A program made the translations under genes and the position numbers. The notes under the pieces are model-generated. The model was not told the DNA's origin. It saw nothing but the letters and a program-made list of their open reading frames with translations, and searched no databases. Below are positions 46,043 through 55,965 of a stretch of 64,000 nt of DNA, in pieces. Source of the stretch: Girardinichthys multiradiatus (taxonomy: Eukaryota > Chordata > Actinopteri > Cyprinodontiformes > Goodeidae); assembly GCF_021462225.1 (NCBI RefSeq), contig NC_061798.1, positions 20,482,820 to 20,546,819 of the forward strand, written 5' to 3'. Positions within the stretch are counted from its first letter, which is position 1; each line of letters starts with the position of its first letter.

Positions 46043-47194
46043 GAAAAAGCCGTCTGAGCTTGAAAAAGATCCTTGTGGGTGTGTGTGAGTCAACATTTTC
46101 ATAAGATTTGCTCATTTGCATTTTTTGAGTCAACATTTTGAAGAAACAGCTTGTTGGACAAAAAGCGTGTTTTGATGTTTCTTTTAGTTCTGGTCAAAGT
46201 TCCAGTAAAAGAAATTATTGAAGAGGGAGAGAGATGCCACATGAATACATTTCTGCACCCTGCAAATATATACCAACAACTGTCTTAAGACTGCAACATG
46301 TGATGCAAATGTACATGTGGATGACAATTGTTCAAGGTCACAGCAATTTAAATGGAAGTAAAGTCTGCTTTTGAAAATAAACTAAAATGACCTAGAAAGG
46401 CAAGTCAAAATTTCATGAAACAAAGTTGCCACATTTTAAAAATATTAATTGTAATGATCTTCAGGTTGCTGGTCTATCCATATTCAAAACACACAAGTTT
46501 TAAGGTTTTGTGGATTTTGATTTTGTAACATTGTACAAAATGTCAGGCTTTGATAACATGATTATTTCACAACGAATGTCATCCCAAGGCACTTTGCAAG
46601 ACAAAAGATGAGCATCGGACAGTTTTTTTAATGATCAGCTAGGTGATTGGTAAGTTTAATACCGAAACTCAGATTTATTTCCCCTATTATTCATAGTTAA
46701 ACTAAATCACACAATTTTTGGTGTATAAACAGCATGGATTTTGATGCACATTTTAATTAAATTCCAATAGAAGTTAGAAACATGCTTTGCAGCATTATTG
46801 GAAGTAATCTTGTAATTCATATATTCACTGGTGGATTTAAAATTGTTTTCTGTATCAAAGAACGTGAAGGATATTTTTCTCTTTTATGTTTAAAGGTCCT
46901 TCGAAAAAAAAAAAAACAGAATCAGGTCAGACCTCAGAGAAAATCATAAATTGCCATTGGACAGGAAAAGGACATGGACATCTAATGACATCCATGTTCT
47001 AGAAGTACATTGGAAAACACTTAACAAACAGACAGTATAAAGGTGACTTTAGCCCAACAAGATTTAATTGTGTTTTTAAAGCAAAACTCAAAGTAACTAA
47101 AAAAGTGAAAAAAAGTGTTGCACGCATACTCTTGGTGGCACTGATGAATGCAAAGGTGCTCATCATAACAGGCGAGAGATATGACCAGTAATTA
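46043..47194. other. Intronic DNA; possible tiny L2 scrap at 46563-46602
   Basis: Mostly unrecognised. 'tcacaacgaatgtcatccca', then 'aggcactttgcaag', resembles the reversed L2 tail ('tcacaacacatgtcgtctca', then 'aggcacttcacaaag'). Confidence 0.4.
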
Positions 47195-47300
47195 CAAGGG
47201 ATGTCTTAATCTGGTCCCAAGTATCAGACAAGGGTCCTGATCGATGTATTTCAAATTATTTTTATCAGAGTCCCTGACTAAACTCAGCAACAAATGTCTA
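47195..47300. repeat. Possible hAT-like element scrap
   Basis: Shares the exact 20-mer AGAGTCCCTGACTAAACTCA (47267-47286) with 22976-22995, preceded in both by a 'gatc'-containing stretch. The class is inferred. Confidence 0.35.
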
Positions 47301-47375
47301 CTACCTCTCTTCATGTGCACAGCTAATCAAAATATCAAGCCAATGCGAAACAGAGAGGAAAAATGCTAATGTTAG

Positions 47376-47406
47376 CTTAGCATTGAGCAAACTGCTCAAT
47401 GCTAAG
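47376..47406. repeat. Perfect hairpin, 14-bp arms, 3-nt loop
   Basis: CTTAGCATTGAGCA (47376-47389) pairs exactly with 47393-47406 around AAC. It touches the 3' terminus of L2 copy B at 47407. Confidence 0.92.
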
Positions 47407-48210
47407 TTTTTCAGTTTTGTTTATTTATATAGCGCCAATTCACAACACATGTCGTCTCAAGGCACTTCACAAAGGGTTTGGAATGGTATAGGGTTGTTGG
47501 GGAGGTTAGATTAAACTACTGAGTGTTAGAGTTTGGCCGATTTAGAATGGGCTATGTGTAGGGGTACTAAATAAAATAATACACTGATAAAGTGTGTCCA
47601 TGTAGAGCCCACTGGTGGCCATTGTTATACTAAAAACCACAAGGATCGGGGGTACCTCTCTCTGTCAGACTGATTATAACCACTGGAAAAGAGAAGGGGT
47701 CACACAGGTAGCAGAAATGGAGGGTGTGTTTGCACCTCAACCACAACTGAGCCGGTTTAGGCTAAACCTGACTCCCTCTTAGCAGAGGAAAATATAATTG
47801 TATAGTGTTGTTTCCTGTTGCATTCTGTGAAAGGTGGGTAACTTTAAAATGGGCTGAGGCAATTCAATCGAATCATATAGATTTGAAGTCAGGTACATAC
47901 ATTCCAATTAATCCTAATCATTGAACAGTGCAGTCAGATTCAGTTATTTATTCAAATTGGATAAAAAGTTTTTCTATCTAAGGAAACCCAGCAGATTGCA
48001 TCCAGTCAGTGACTTGTAGCATTCAATCCTCCTGGAGGAGCATGTAGAGACAGTGGACAGTCACTGGCGCTGACTTTGCAGCAATCCCTCATACTGAGCA
48101 TGCATGTAGCGACAATGGAGAGGAAAAACTCCCTTTTAACAGGAAGAAAACTCCTGCAGAACCAGGCTTGGTGTGAGTGGTCATCTGCCACAACCAACTG
48201 GGGGTTTGAA
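47407..48210 (-). repeat. L2-type LINE 3' end, copy B
   Basis: Minus-strand copy of the same 3' UTR seen at 1-659. It reads from 'ctggcagatgaccactcaca'-type sequence near 48190 down to the terminal 'ggcgctatataaataaac' at about 47412-47440. It carries the same roughly 395-bp insertion block as copy A (about 47480-47870) and extends further 5' than copy A. Copies A and B form an inverted pair about 47 kb apart. No reverse transcriptase coding remains. Confidence 0.85.
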
Positions 48211-48380
48211 GCTCAAAGTTAGTTTGAGGTCTGTAGCTGTATATGCCTCAACAAAATATCTTTCCCCAACTAGACAAACAGATCTTGCAGCTTCCAGAAC
48301 ATTGCTGGTAAGTAAGTGTTATACTGATAAGATGTACTGTAGTATTTTACTGCACTTAAAAACCTCTATGTTTTAAATTT

Positions 48381-48485
48381 GGGCTGCACGATATTTGGAA
48401 AACACAAAATTGCAATATGATTTCTGGATTTTGCCATGAACATCTCATTAAATGACCAGTGTGATTGAATATTTTGTGCAGCTCT
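48381..48485. mobile_element. Short MITE-like element, about 105 bp
   Basis: Left end GGGCTGCACGATATTTGG and right end (reverse complement) AGAGCTGCACAAAATATT are imperfect inverted repeats. The 'gctgcacgatatt' start is common among fish MITEs. No coding content. Confidence 0.55.
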
Positions 48486-49439
48486 ACTGATTCAATTGAA
48501 GCATTGGACTCCAACTCACTATTATCCAAGGCAAATTTTTTAATAACTCAAATATATATTGGAGGTAAAAAATCCATAGTGAGACATCTTTAGTACTTGT
48601 TTTTGTTTTGCTCACTAAAGCACATCAAGCATTCACAAATTTTGAGTTGATAAATGTAACATATTTTTCCTGGGACTCAACTTTCTCATTTTTGAAGTAT
48701 GACCGAAGCATTAGACATACTCTTTCTCCAAAAACATTAATTTCTTGCTGGAAAAATTATTGATAAAAGGCTACAAAAATGTCTTTAAGGAAATTCAAGT
48801 GACAACTTAGCAAATTTCCTCATATAACAGCTTCGACCTAGAAGCTTCATCTTTCAACACATTTCAGTTTGCTGGCTTCTGCCATGTCTGTGACTTTATT
48901 TTGAAATCTCTTGGACATTTGGCATACTGGTACCAGTAACAACAGCCTCTGGTGCCCAAACTAAACACGAGTGTCATCCAGCAACAGTGTTGACAATCTG
49001 AAAAAGCCAATTTAAGGATCATTAGAAATACTGGAACAGTCTCATGCTTGAGAGCAAACTGGCAACCTGCACACTAGTACAACCACACACACATTAAGAA
49101 AAAGTGGCGCTCTACAGTCAGCATGCGTTTTCCTTCCTATCGGTGACAGTTATGATCCCACAAGAACAGCAATCAATGACTGGAAAAGCCAAAACAAATT
49201 GAGCAGAGCTACCGTTGTTTCTGAGTCCATTGACCCCAGATCTGTTTGAAACCACCTCACTGAAGCCCATAGAAATTCAGAAATCAAGAAGCGAGTAACA
49301 GTAGACTAATGTTTAGCAAAGCACATTTATAATGCAGTAACGTTAATCGGCTGTTGTATCAACACTCACCTTTTTCACAGTCATACAGGAAGAAAAATTT
49401 GACCTTAAGGGCCAGTCCAAGGATATTAGAGGCCCTAAA
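48486..49439. other. Intronic DNA with no recognised feature
   Basis: AT-rich. Nothing was recognised. Confidence 0.45.
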
Positions 49440-49806
49440 GAGAATGTCATATGGGACAGCTGCGGCTTAGTGCAGTCGTCTTTCAATACAAAAGTTGTAG
49501 GTTCAAATCCAGCTTACTCTTGAAGCAAGGCATGCAATCTTGCCCTAGCAAAGCACCTAACACCAAGTTTTCTATACAAATCTGTGTATCGATGTGTGTT
49601 TTTGAGTGTAAACCAGTGAATGTGGATCCAGTGAAAAACACTTTGAGTCGTCGGTGTGACTAGAAAATATTAAAATGTTTCTTTTTTATTTCTAATAGAA
49701 ACTCTCACGGGGCATCTGGAGGTCAGAAATTATGTGGTTCTAGTGTAAATTGCTTTGAGTGGTCAGCATGACTGGAAAGGTGCTACATACGTTTAGCAAA
49801 TTTACC
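49440..49806 (+). repeat. tRNA-headed SINE with duplicated 3' tail
   Basis: A second SINE family. The B box GGTTCAAATCC (49500-49510) is close to the pol III consensus, and the A box region ('ctgcggcttagtgcag') is diverged. The tail motif 'ctttgagt-ggtcagt-gact-gaaa' occurs twice, starting at 49641 and 49753 (112 bp apart). The 3' end has therefore been duplicated, or two copies overlap. Confidence 0.65.
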
Positions 49807-50763
49807 TGTTCGTTTAGAAGACATATAAATAATGTAGCTTTAATTATCCAGAAAAAGTCAATAATGTATGAAAGCTGCTTCTTTTACTTATGCATTGAAT
49901 CAGCTTTGCTGATAGCTTCTCGAGTCTTAAGACACTTTAAAGTTAAAATCTCTACACATGTGACTATCATTTGAACGGTCTTTTATTCTCATTTTATTTA
50001 TTCTCTTTCAGAGAAAATCGTTTGTTTTTAATTACAATTCTTTTGAAAATGTGATACCATACGTTTTGCACCTAGATCTATTCTATAATTATATTAATAA
50101 ATAGAAAAAAAATAACTGGTCCTATGTGTAAATCTGCCTTCACCTCTACAGCTTCGGAGTTGTTATCTTGTCTCCAACTTAGTTTGAAAACCAATCCAAT
50201 ACTGTGTCACTGAAGCCTAAATGTTTCAGACATCTATAAAATAAAATGCTTTAGAAAGATCTACGGAAAGAACAGCACATTATTTTTTTTTCATAATAAT
50301 ATTAATGTTAATTATACCGGATGTAAACAAAATATAATTTTTAATTGATAATTGTTCAACCTGTTGTAAGAAGTGTAAATATCAACCCTGTGAGAAGCTT
50401 GAAATAGGACGCTAATTATCTAAAACATTAGTACTGATGTGTACCTCATGTAGTAGAGTTACTTTTGCAAACCTGACTTGTATGACAATTCTACAGCTTT
50501 CGGGGATCCCTAACCATCTTCTTAGTTCTCTTCTGCCTTGGGCCGGATGTATTCTATTGAAGAACAGCAAACTGTAAAATTATTATAAAATTAACTCATC
50601 TGTTCAAATGAGCCTGTCTCGTCGCATGCCAGCCATCAGCACGAATACAACCAAAACTTACAAGCTTTGTGGCCTTCTATCTAGTTTTAAGCGGGTCATC
50701 AACAGGTGTGGAAACTTCAGCGCGTCTCATATGATGTTTCTGTGCATGCAAACTGTGAGATGT
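49807..50763. other. Intron start region downstream of exon 1
   Basis: AT-rich. No coding or repeat motif was recognised. Confidence 0.45.
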
Positions 50764-50769
50764 ACTTAC
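50764..50769 (-). promoter_or_regulatory. Splice donor of KCNQ5-like exon 1
   Basis: The minus strand reads TTCGT|GTAAGT, a consensus 5' splice site. It splits a Val codon after two bases. The conserved KCNQ sequence has Val at this point, followed by the S1 continuation, so phase and family agree. Confidence 0.88.
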
Positions 50770-51158
50770 ACGAACGCGTGGTAGATGAACGCCCACGCTC
50801 TGGGTCTCTCCAGGACGTTGTATAGGTAGTTCTGAAGCCGCCGGTAGCGCACGTTTCTTCGCCCGCTCTGGGCACTGTACACCAGCGGCTTCCCCAGGAG
50901 ACTGAGCCGGGCTCCCTGCTTCCCTGCCAGACTGTCAGAGCCGCGACCGCCAGCGGCGTTGGTGCTGCTGCTGCTGCTGGCGGCGGTGGTGGCAGAAGGA
51001 GACAGCAACCCATCTCCCGCGTTGTTCATCATCTTCCGTCCGGACTCCACATCTTTTACGCCATAGCCCTCGCTATGAAGCCTAGGTGAGGCTCTCATCC
51101 AGAGCCCACTACCTCCACCTCCACCGCTACCTTCGTCTCCGCTGTGGTTCCTGGGCAT
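50770..51158 (-). CDS. kcnq5: Kv7.5-type potassium channel, exon 1 (partial gene)
   Basis: N-terminal exon (129 codons plus two bases) of a six-transmembrane voltage-gated K+ channel subunit. KCNQ5 subunits form tetramers, alone or with KCNQ3, that carry the slow M-current in neurons and muscle at the plasma membrane. The exon starts [10 protein letters not shown], followed by a Gly/Ser-rich linker, VKDVESGR (34-41), a Ser run (61-65) and [14 protein letters not shown] (79-92). Then come [20 protein letters not shown] (100-119) and the start of helix S1 ([10 protein letters not shown], 121-130). The first and third of these blocks point to KCNQ5 over KCNQ2/3/4. The frame opens further upstream, but only from a GTG, so the ATG at 51158 is chosen. 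Ala121 replaces the usual Gly before the S1 Trp. Voltage sensor and pore lie outside the window. Which teleost duplicate (a or b) is unknown. Confidence 0.93.
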
Positions 51159-51163
51159 GGCAT
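51095..51163 (-). promoter_or_regulatory. Overlapping upstream ORF at the KCNQ5 start
   Basis: An ATG at 51163-51161 lies 5 nt before the main ATG, in a different frame. It opens 22 codons, with TGA at 51097-51095. Both ATGs have G at -3 and C at +4, so neither has the stronger context. Ribosomes starting at the first would miss the channel frame, so this could reduce channel output. Confidence 0.8.
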
Positions 51164-51450
51164 CACCAAAGCTGAAAGCAATACACTCCTTCCTACACGT
51201 GTGAGACTCTGAGCTGAGAGTGAAAGCAGTAGCGCCCGACCCTAGCCCGGCCCGGCACAAGTTCACCGCCCTCTTTCTCCCTCTTACATCAACCTCCCAT
51301 TATACACAAAAACCCCAGCGCGCCTTAAAGGTGCCCACGTGTGTCTGCCTGGCGGAGAACAGACTGCAGGGTGTCCGTGGGTATACAGCGCAGGGAGATG
51401 GTCATATTCCACTGCGCTTTGCTTTGCAGCCTGTTGCGCGTCAGTGGGAG
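51159..51450 (-). promoter_or_regulatory. KCNQ5 5' UTR and core promoter region, CpG-rich
   Basis: G+C- and CpG-rich compared with the flanks, as expected for a neuronal gene promoter. The minus strand has a TATA-like TATAATGGG near 51303-51295, about 140 nt upstream of the ATG, and an E-box CACGTG at about 51335-51340. Transcription start is not directly visible. Confidence 0.5.
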
Positions 51451-52019
51451 ATGCGCATTAGTGATGTTGTCTTATCATCACATTTATGTTTCTGATCATC
51501 ATGAAGGAATAAAAGCCTTCTGACTCCGAGTTTCTTTGTTGTCAGAAGGAGCTGGCGCGCCGATGCAGATTTGATGCAAATGAGTAACCGTCGCATTAAT
51601 GTTTTTTTTTTTTTCGTTTATGATTATAATTTTTCCCCAGAAAGGTTCACGATTAAACAAGCATCATTTATAGCCTGTAAAATAAACATGGGTTTGAACT
51701 GAGATTATATGTAGTGTGCAGTACTTGCACTTGATACATGCAGAAGGCGTAGTGAGCAACATCCAATGTTGTAAAATAACACATTTATTTATTTTGTACC
51801 TCGGATTGTGTTTATCTTTCAAATAATGCAGCGCAAAAGTACAAGTTTTCATGCCTCTAAAACAGGATCGCAAATCTTTTATCACCACGCCTCAAAGTTA
51901 CAGTTAGGATGTGATTATAATCTTAATTATTTTATTTATTTGTTTATTAATATCGTCCAGTTGCTGAAAGTGGGTGCAAAGGCTGTCATAACCTAAAAAT
52001 CGGCGGGGTTTTTTCTGGT
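51451..52019. other. Upstream DNA with no recognised feature
   Basis: AT-rich gap between the two CpG-rich blocks, with a T run at 51602-51614. Nothing was recognised. Confidence 0.45.
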
Positions 52020-52360
52020 ACTTCAAATGAAAGTGCTCGGAAGGGGAGGAAAAGCCTTAAATGTCAGTTATGCTTCTGCGTGTGAACTTCCTCCTTACGC
52101 GACCGCGCATCTTTTCTCGTGAGACTTTTGCTGACTGGATCCTTTTCTTTCTGCTTTGACGTGACCTTTCTAAATATCGCGTTTCTCAGATGCAGAACTT
52201 ACCCAGCGTCCTGTCACAAACACACATGAACATGCTTACAATGAGTGGCGCTCATGCGTGTTCTCACTTTATTACAGAGAATTTGCAGGTGAAGCTTCCT
52301 CCCCTGCCGCTGATTTAGTCTTCCTACGAAACGACGCCATCTGCTGGTGGCTGACCTCTT
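52020..52360. promoter_or_regulatory. Second CpG-rich block upstream of KCNQ5
   Basis: Contains clustered CpG sites ('ttacgcgaccgcgcatc', 'tatcgcgtttc', 'gacgtgacc') about 0.9-1.2 kb upstream of the start codon. An alternative promoter or proximal enhancer is plausible. No coding motif was recognised in the short frames. Confidence 0.35.
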
Positions 52361-52949
52361 GTTCCAGCTCTAATGACTCCACCAAGAGCTTTAAAAACAA
52401 GGTACTACAACACATAATAAAGACATTCCTAAATTCGTTTGATCCTGAAAAATACTGTTTACAAATATCTTAGACATAACAGTGCAGTAAATAAAATAAT
52501 AAAATCTTGGTGACACTATAAGACTTACCTGCCCATTAAAACTGTGTAAAGCCTTAAAATAAATTCATTTTTTATTGCAGTGAGCCTAAAGAGAGCAATT
52601 TAGAAAAAACATTTTTAATTAGAGAACATTTATTTAGTGACGGGAAATCATCTGTACTACAATTATTGGCACTGCTGTTAGTACTTTGTACAACCCTCTT
52701 ATGCCAGTAGGACAGTGTGAAGTGCTCTCCTTTAACATTTCACTAGAATCAAGCAGGTTCACAGGGCCTTCAAAAGAGAAACAGACGAGCACCTTCACAG
52801 ATCCTTCACGATAATTGGCAATTATTATGAAGTACTTTTTTACATATTTATCCCTTTTTCTCTCTGAACCCACTTTGGAACTTTGGCGCTGAAAAGCTCA
52901 ACCTACGTCTTATGTCACCAAGACACATAGTTCCAGTTAAAGTCCTAGA
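52361..52949. other. Intergenic DNA with no recognised feature
   Basis: AT-rich. Nothing was recognised. Confidence 0.45.
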
Positions 52950-53073
52950 ATTGAAATATGGGCTTGAAAACAATAGTCTTTGTGTATTTATTCTATACAG
53001 TTTCTTCAGTTAATGAATTGAGTTACTGAAATAAACCTTTTAGTTATATTCCAATGTACTGAATGGGTCTGTA
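52950..53073 (+). repeat. Terminal relic of the same family as 4530-4784
   Basis: 'atgaattgagttactgaaat', 'aaaccttttag' and 'tatattcc' align with the ends at 4712-4775 and, reversed, at 55700-55770. Only the outermost part of the repeat is left. Confidence 0.5.
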
Positions 53074-53224
53074 GATCGCATCTGATGCTTATTATGGAAA
53101 TAAACATTAGGTACCACTTAGTATCACTCTTTTCTGTAGCTCCAACAGAGTAGCTTTTTTTAGCCACTGGCCGCTGACTAGTACACCTGTGTCACGCCAT
53201 ATTTAATTCCTAGGGAAACAAAGT

Positions 53225-53800
53225 CAAAGATTATGTCAGGACTTGACCAACGGAGGAACCCAGAATGCAGACTAGCAGGCAGCATGATGGTAAGTGAAAA
53301 GGATTTAATTAACAAAAACTCACTCCTGATGAGGCAGGATCAAAACAAGCAAATGAGCCAAGCAAGACAGCCTTGACATGATCGAGAAAACTAGACCTGA
53401 GCATGATCCAGAAAGCAAGACATGAGCATGATTTGAAAATGTTTCCGCAAGGAATAAACAGAACGGAGGTGTATATATGGAACGTGAACCAGGTGAAGAA
53501 AGGTGTCAGATTCGTTTGGAGCAGGTGAACTGAATAAAGTTAATTGACAGGAGAAAACAAAACGTGGCTGGAGCAAAACAGAGACCCTTGAATACAAACT
53601 AGTGCACTATGAAATTAAAGCATAACCAGATACAAAAAACATAACTTAAGACATGAACAAAACAAAAACTAAAGCATGATTGGGAAAATAATAAACAGAA
53701 GCATGATTTCATATCTAAGAAGAAGAATAATAATAAACAGAAGAACGATTGAAAAACTTAACTGTGAAAAACATATAAAGAAAAAACATAACAGATTACT
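53225..53800 (-). repeat. Unclassified A-rich interspersed repeat
   Basis: The purine-rich plus strand repeats AGCATGAT at least five times (about 53281, 53401, 53426, 53672 and 53700). It opens 'aggacttgaccaacggagga', a wording I associate with a common teleost repeat. No TIR, LTR or open frame supports a class. On the minus strand it is T-rich, as retroelement leaders can be. Confidence 0.35.
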
Positions 53801-54100
53801 AATTAGAACTTTCTAGAAACTCTCAAGTAAAAAAAAGAGCACACAGTACTATTAATACCTTAGTTACTTTTATTTTAAAGGGATTGTGAGGGGTATCAAT
53901 AAGTGAGATTTTGTTAAAAACAATTATCCAATGACGGAAGATTTTTTTTCTCTCTGAATAGATGTAACTTTTTTTGTAATATGATATTATGTTGCTGCAA
54001 TCAAAGATTAAGGCTGTTTGGCTGGGGTGCCAGTAAATAGGCCTTATACTAACAGGAATAATACTCTGATTACGCAAGGAAGAAGATCAAATTATTCACA

Positions 54101-55655
54101 CTATTTAATTCAACTAAATTCAGTTTTATTTATACAGCGCCAAATTCACAACACATGCCGTCTCAAGGCACTTTACAAAGTCAACTCAAACGAATCATAC
54201 AGATTTCAAGTTAGGTACATATATTCCAATTGATCATAATTATCAAACAGTGCAGTCAGATTCAGTTTATTATTCAAATTGGTTAAAAAGTTGTTCTGTC
54301 TAAGGACACAGAGCAGATTTCATCGAGTCAGTGACTTATAGCATTCTCTCCTGGATGATCATGTAGCAACAGTGAACAGTCGCTTGTATTGACTTTGCAG
54401 CAATCCCTCATACTGAGCATGCATGTAGCGACAGTGGAGAGGAAAAACTCACTTTTAACAGGAAGAAACCTCCAGCAGAACCAGGCTCAGTGTGAGCGGC
54501 CATCTGCCACGACCGACTGGGGGTTTGAGAGAACAGAGCAGAGACAGAAAAGAACACCTAAGCACTGATCCAGGAGTACTTTCTATGGGAAAAAAGTAAA
54601 ACATTAATGGTTATAGCTTTTTTAGTGGCTTCATCATGGAGAGACACACAGCTAAGCAGATTAACCCTGAGCCAGTTTTCAAGTCTAAAATAGCTCAGCC
54701 AGTAGCTATGCCTAGGAAAGACAAGGTTAAACACTGAAAGACAGGGCCAAGTGTATCATCAGTAGAAGGTGAGCATTAAGTTGTTGGCAGCAGCAGTTCA
54801 GCTGGTCCCCCCACTCCAGGAAGGTGCCAAAGCTAAAAACAGTCAGGCCAGATGTAGTTTCTAGGAAGAGAAAAAAACAGAGAGAGAAGACAAAGTTTAA
54901 AGCTGAAATAACAGCAAATAACGCAAAATTGGAGAGTAGTTTGAGAATGTAGCGAAGAGGGTGAAAGTGGTTGTTATGTCTTCCAGCAGCCTAAGCCTAT
55001 AGCAGCATAACTACAGAGATAGCTCAGGATAACCTAAGCCACTCTAACTATAAGCTTTATCAAAAAGGAAAGTTTTAAGCCTAGCCTTAAAAGTAGACAG
55101 GGTGTCTGCCTCAAGGACTAAAACTGGGAGCTGGTTCCACAGGAAAGGAGCCTGATAACTAAAGGATCTGCCTCCCATTCTACTTCTAGAGACTCTAGGA
55201 ACCACCAGTAAACCTGCAGTCTGAGAACGAAGTGCTCTGTTAGGAACATATGGAACAATCAGATCTCTGATGTATGATGGAGCTAGATCATTAAGGGCTT
55301 TATATGTGAGGAGGAGAATTTTAAATTCTATTCTGGATTTAACATGGAGCCAATGAAGGGAAGCTAAAATAGGAGAAATATGATCTCTCTTTTTAATTTT
55401 CATCAGAACTCTTTCTGCAGCATTTTGAATCAGCTGAAGGCTTTTAACTGCATTTTGTGGACATCCTAAAAGTAACGAATTACAATAGTACAGCCTGAAG
55501 AAATACATGGACTAGTTTTTCAGCATCACTCCTGGACAGGATATTTCTAATTTTGGCAATGTTCCGGAGGTGAAAGAAGGAAATCCTAGAAACCTGTTTA
55601 ATATAGGATTTAAATGACATGTCCTGGTCAAAAATAACACTAAAGTTTTTTACTT
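54101..55655 (-). mobile_element. L2-type LINE, 5'-truncated, copy C
   Basis: About 1.55 kb on the minus strand: the end of the reverse transcriptase ORF (55655 to 55044) followed by a long 3' UTR and the family tail at about 54101-54180. This copy lacks the roughly 395-bp 3'-UTR block of copies A and B. The 5' truncation near 55655 abuts the AT-rich terminal relic at 55665-55965. L2 elements move by target-primed reverse transcription, which explains the truncation. Confidence 0.9.
55044..55655 (-). pseudogene. L2-clade reverse transcriptase C-terminus
   Basis: The open part (55508-55044) reads NAVKSLQLIQNAAERVL, KKRDHISPILASLHWL, SRIEFKILLLTYKALNDLAP and FSYQAPFLWNQLPV, ending FKARLKTFLFDKAYS. 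These are the conserved post-polymerase segments of teleost L2 proteins. Upstream (to about 55655) HIKQVSRISFFHLRNIAKIR-like and LSRSDAEKLVH-like coding continues in another frame, so a small deletion near 55508 has shifted the frame. The catalytic polymerase core and endonuclease are missing. Confidence 0.88.
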
Positions 55656-55664
55656 AATTTATTA

Positions 55665-55965
55665 GGCATCTCCTCCATATATGATATGATGTAGTCCCAT
55701 TCCATGAATTTTAATATCATTGAAAAGTTCATTCATTTTAGAAACTCAATTCACTAAGTGAAACACATTTTAAAGATTAATTGCAAACAGACTAATGATT
55801 TCAATGAGGATTTTTCTGATTACAGCTAATGAAAACACAACATTTAAGATTACAATATCACATCACACCAATAAAAAACATTAAAAAAAAGAAATGTGGG
55901 CTTATTGAAAAGTATTCTAATCCATAAGTAAGTTTAATTCCTTCTTAATGGTTATTTTCAAAAGG
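55665..55965 (-). repeat. Terminal relic of the AT-rich Tc1-related family
   Basis: Reverse orientation of the 4530-4784 repeat: 'aagcccacatttct', 'ttttattggtgtgatg', 'atgtgtttcacttagtgaat' and 'gaacttttcaatgatatt' on the minus strand. It lacks the (AT)n expansion and keeps about 40 bp that the other copy has replaced. The L2 copy C begins at its edge. Confidence 0.55.

Noticed and set aside
50717..51013. 98-residue frame overlapping KCNQ5 exon 1
   Set aside because: Out-of-frame shadow of the real exon; low-complexity Ala/Pro runs come from the CTG-rich stretch.
51159..51266. N-terminal extension of the KCNQ5 exon
   Set aside because: The longer frame begins at a GTG, not an ATG, and known KCNQ5 proteins start at the MPR motif encoded from 51158.
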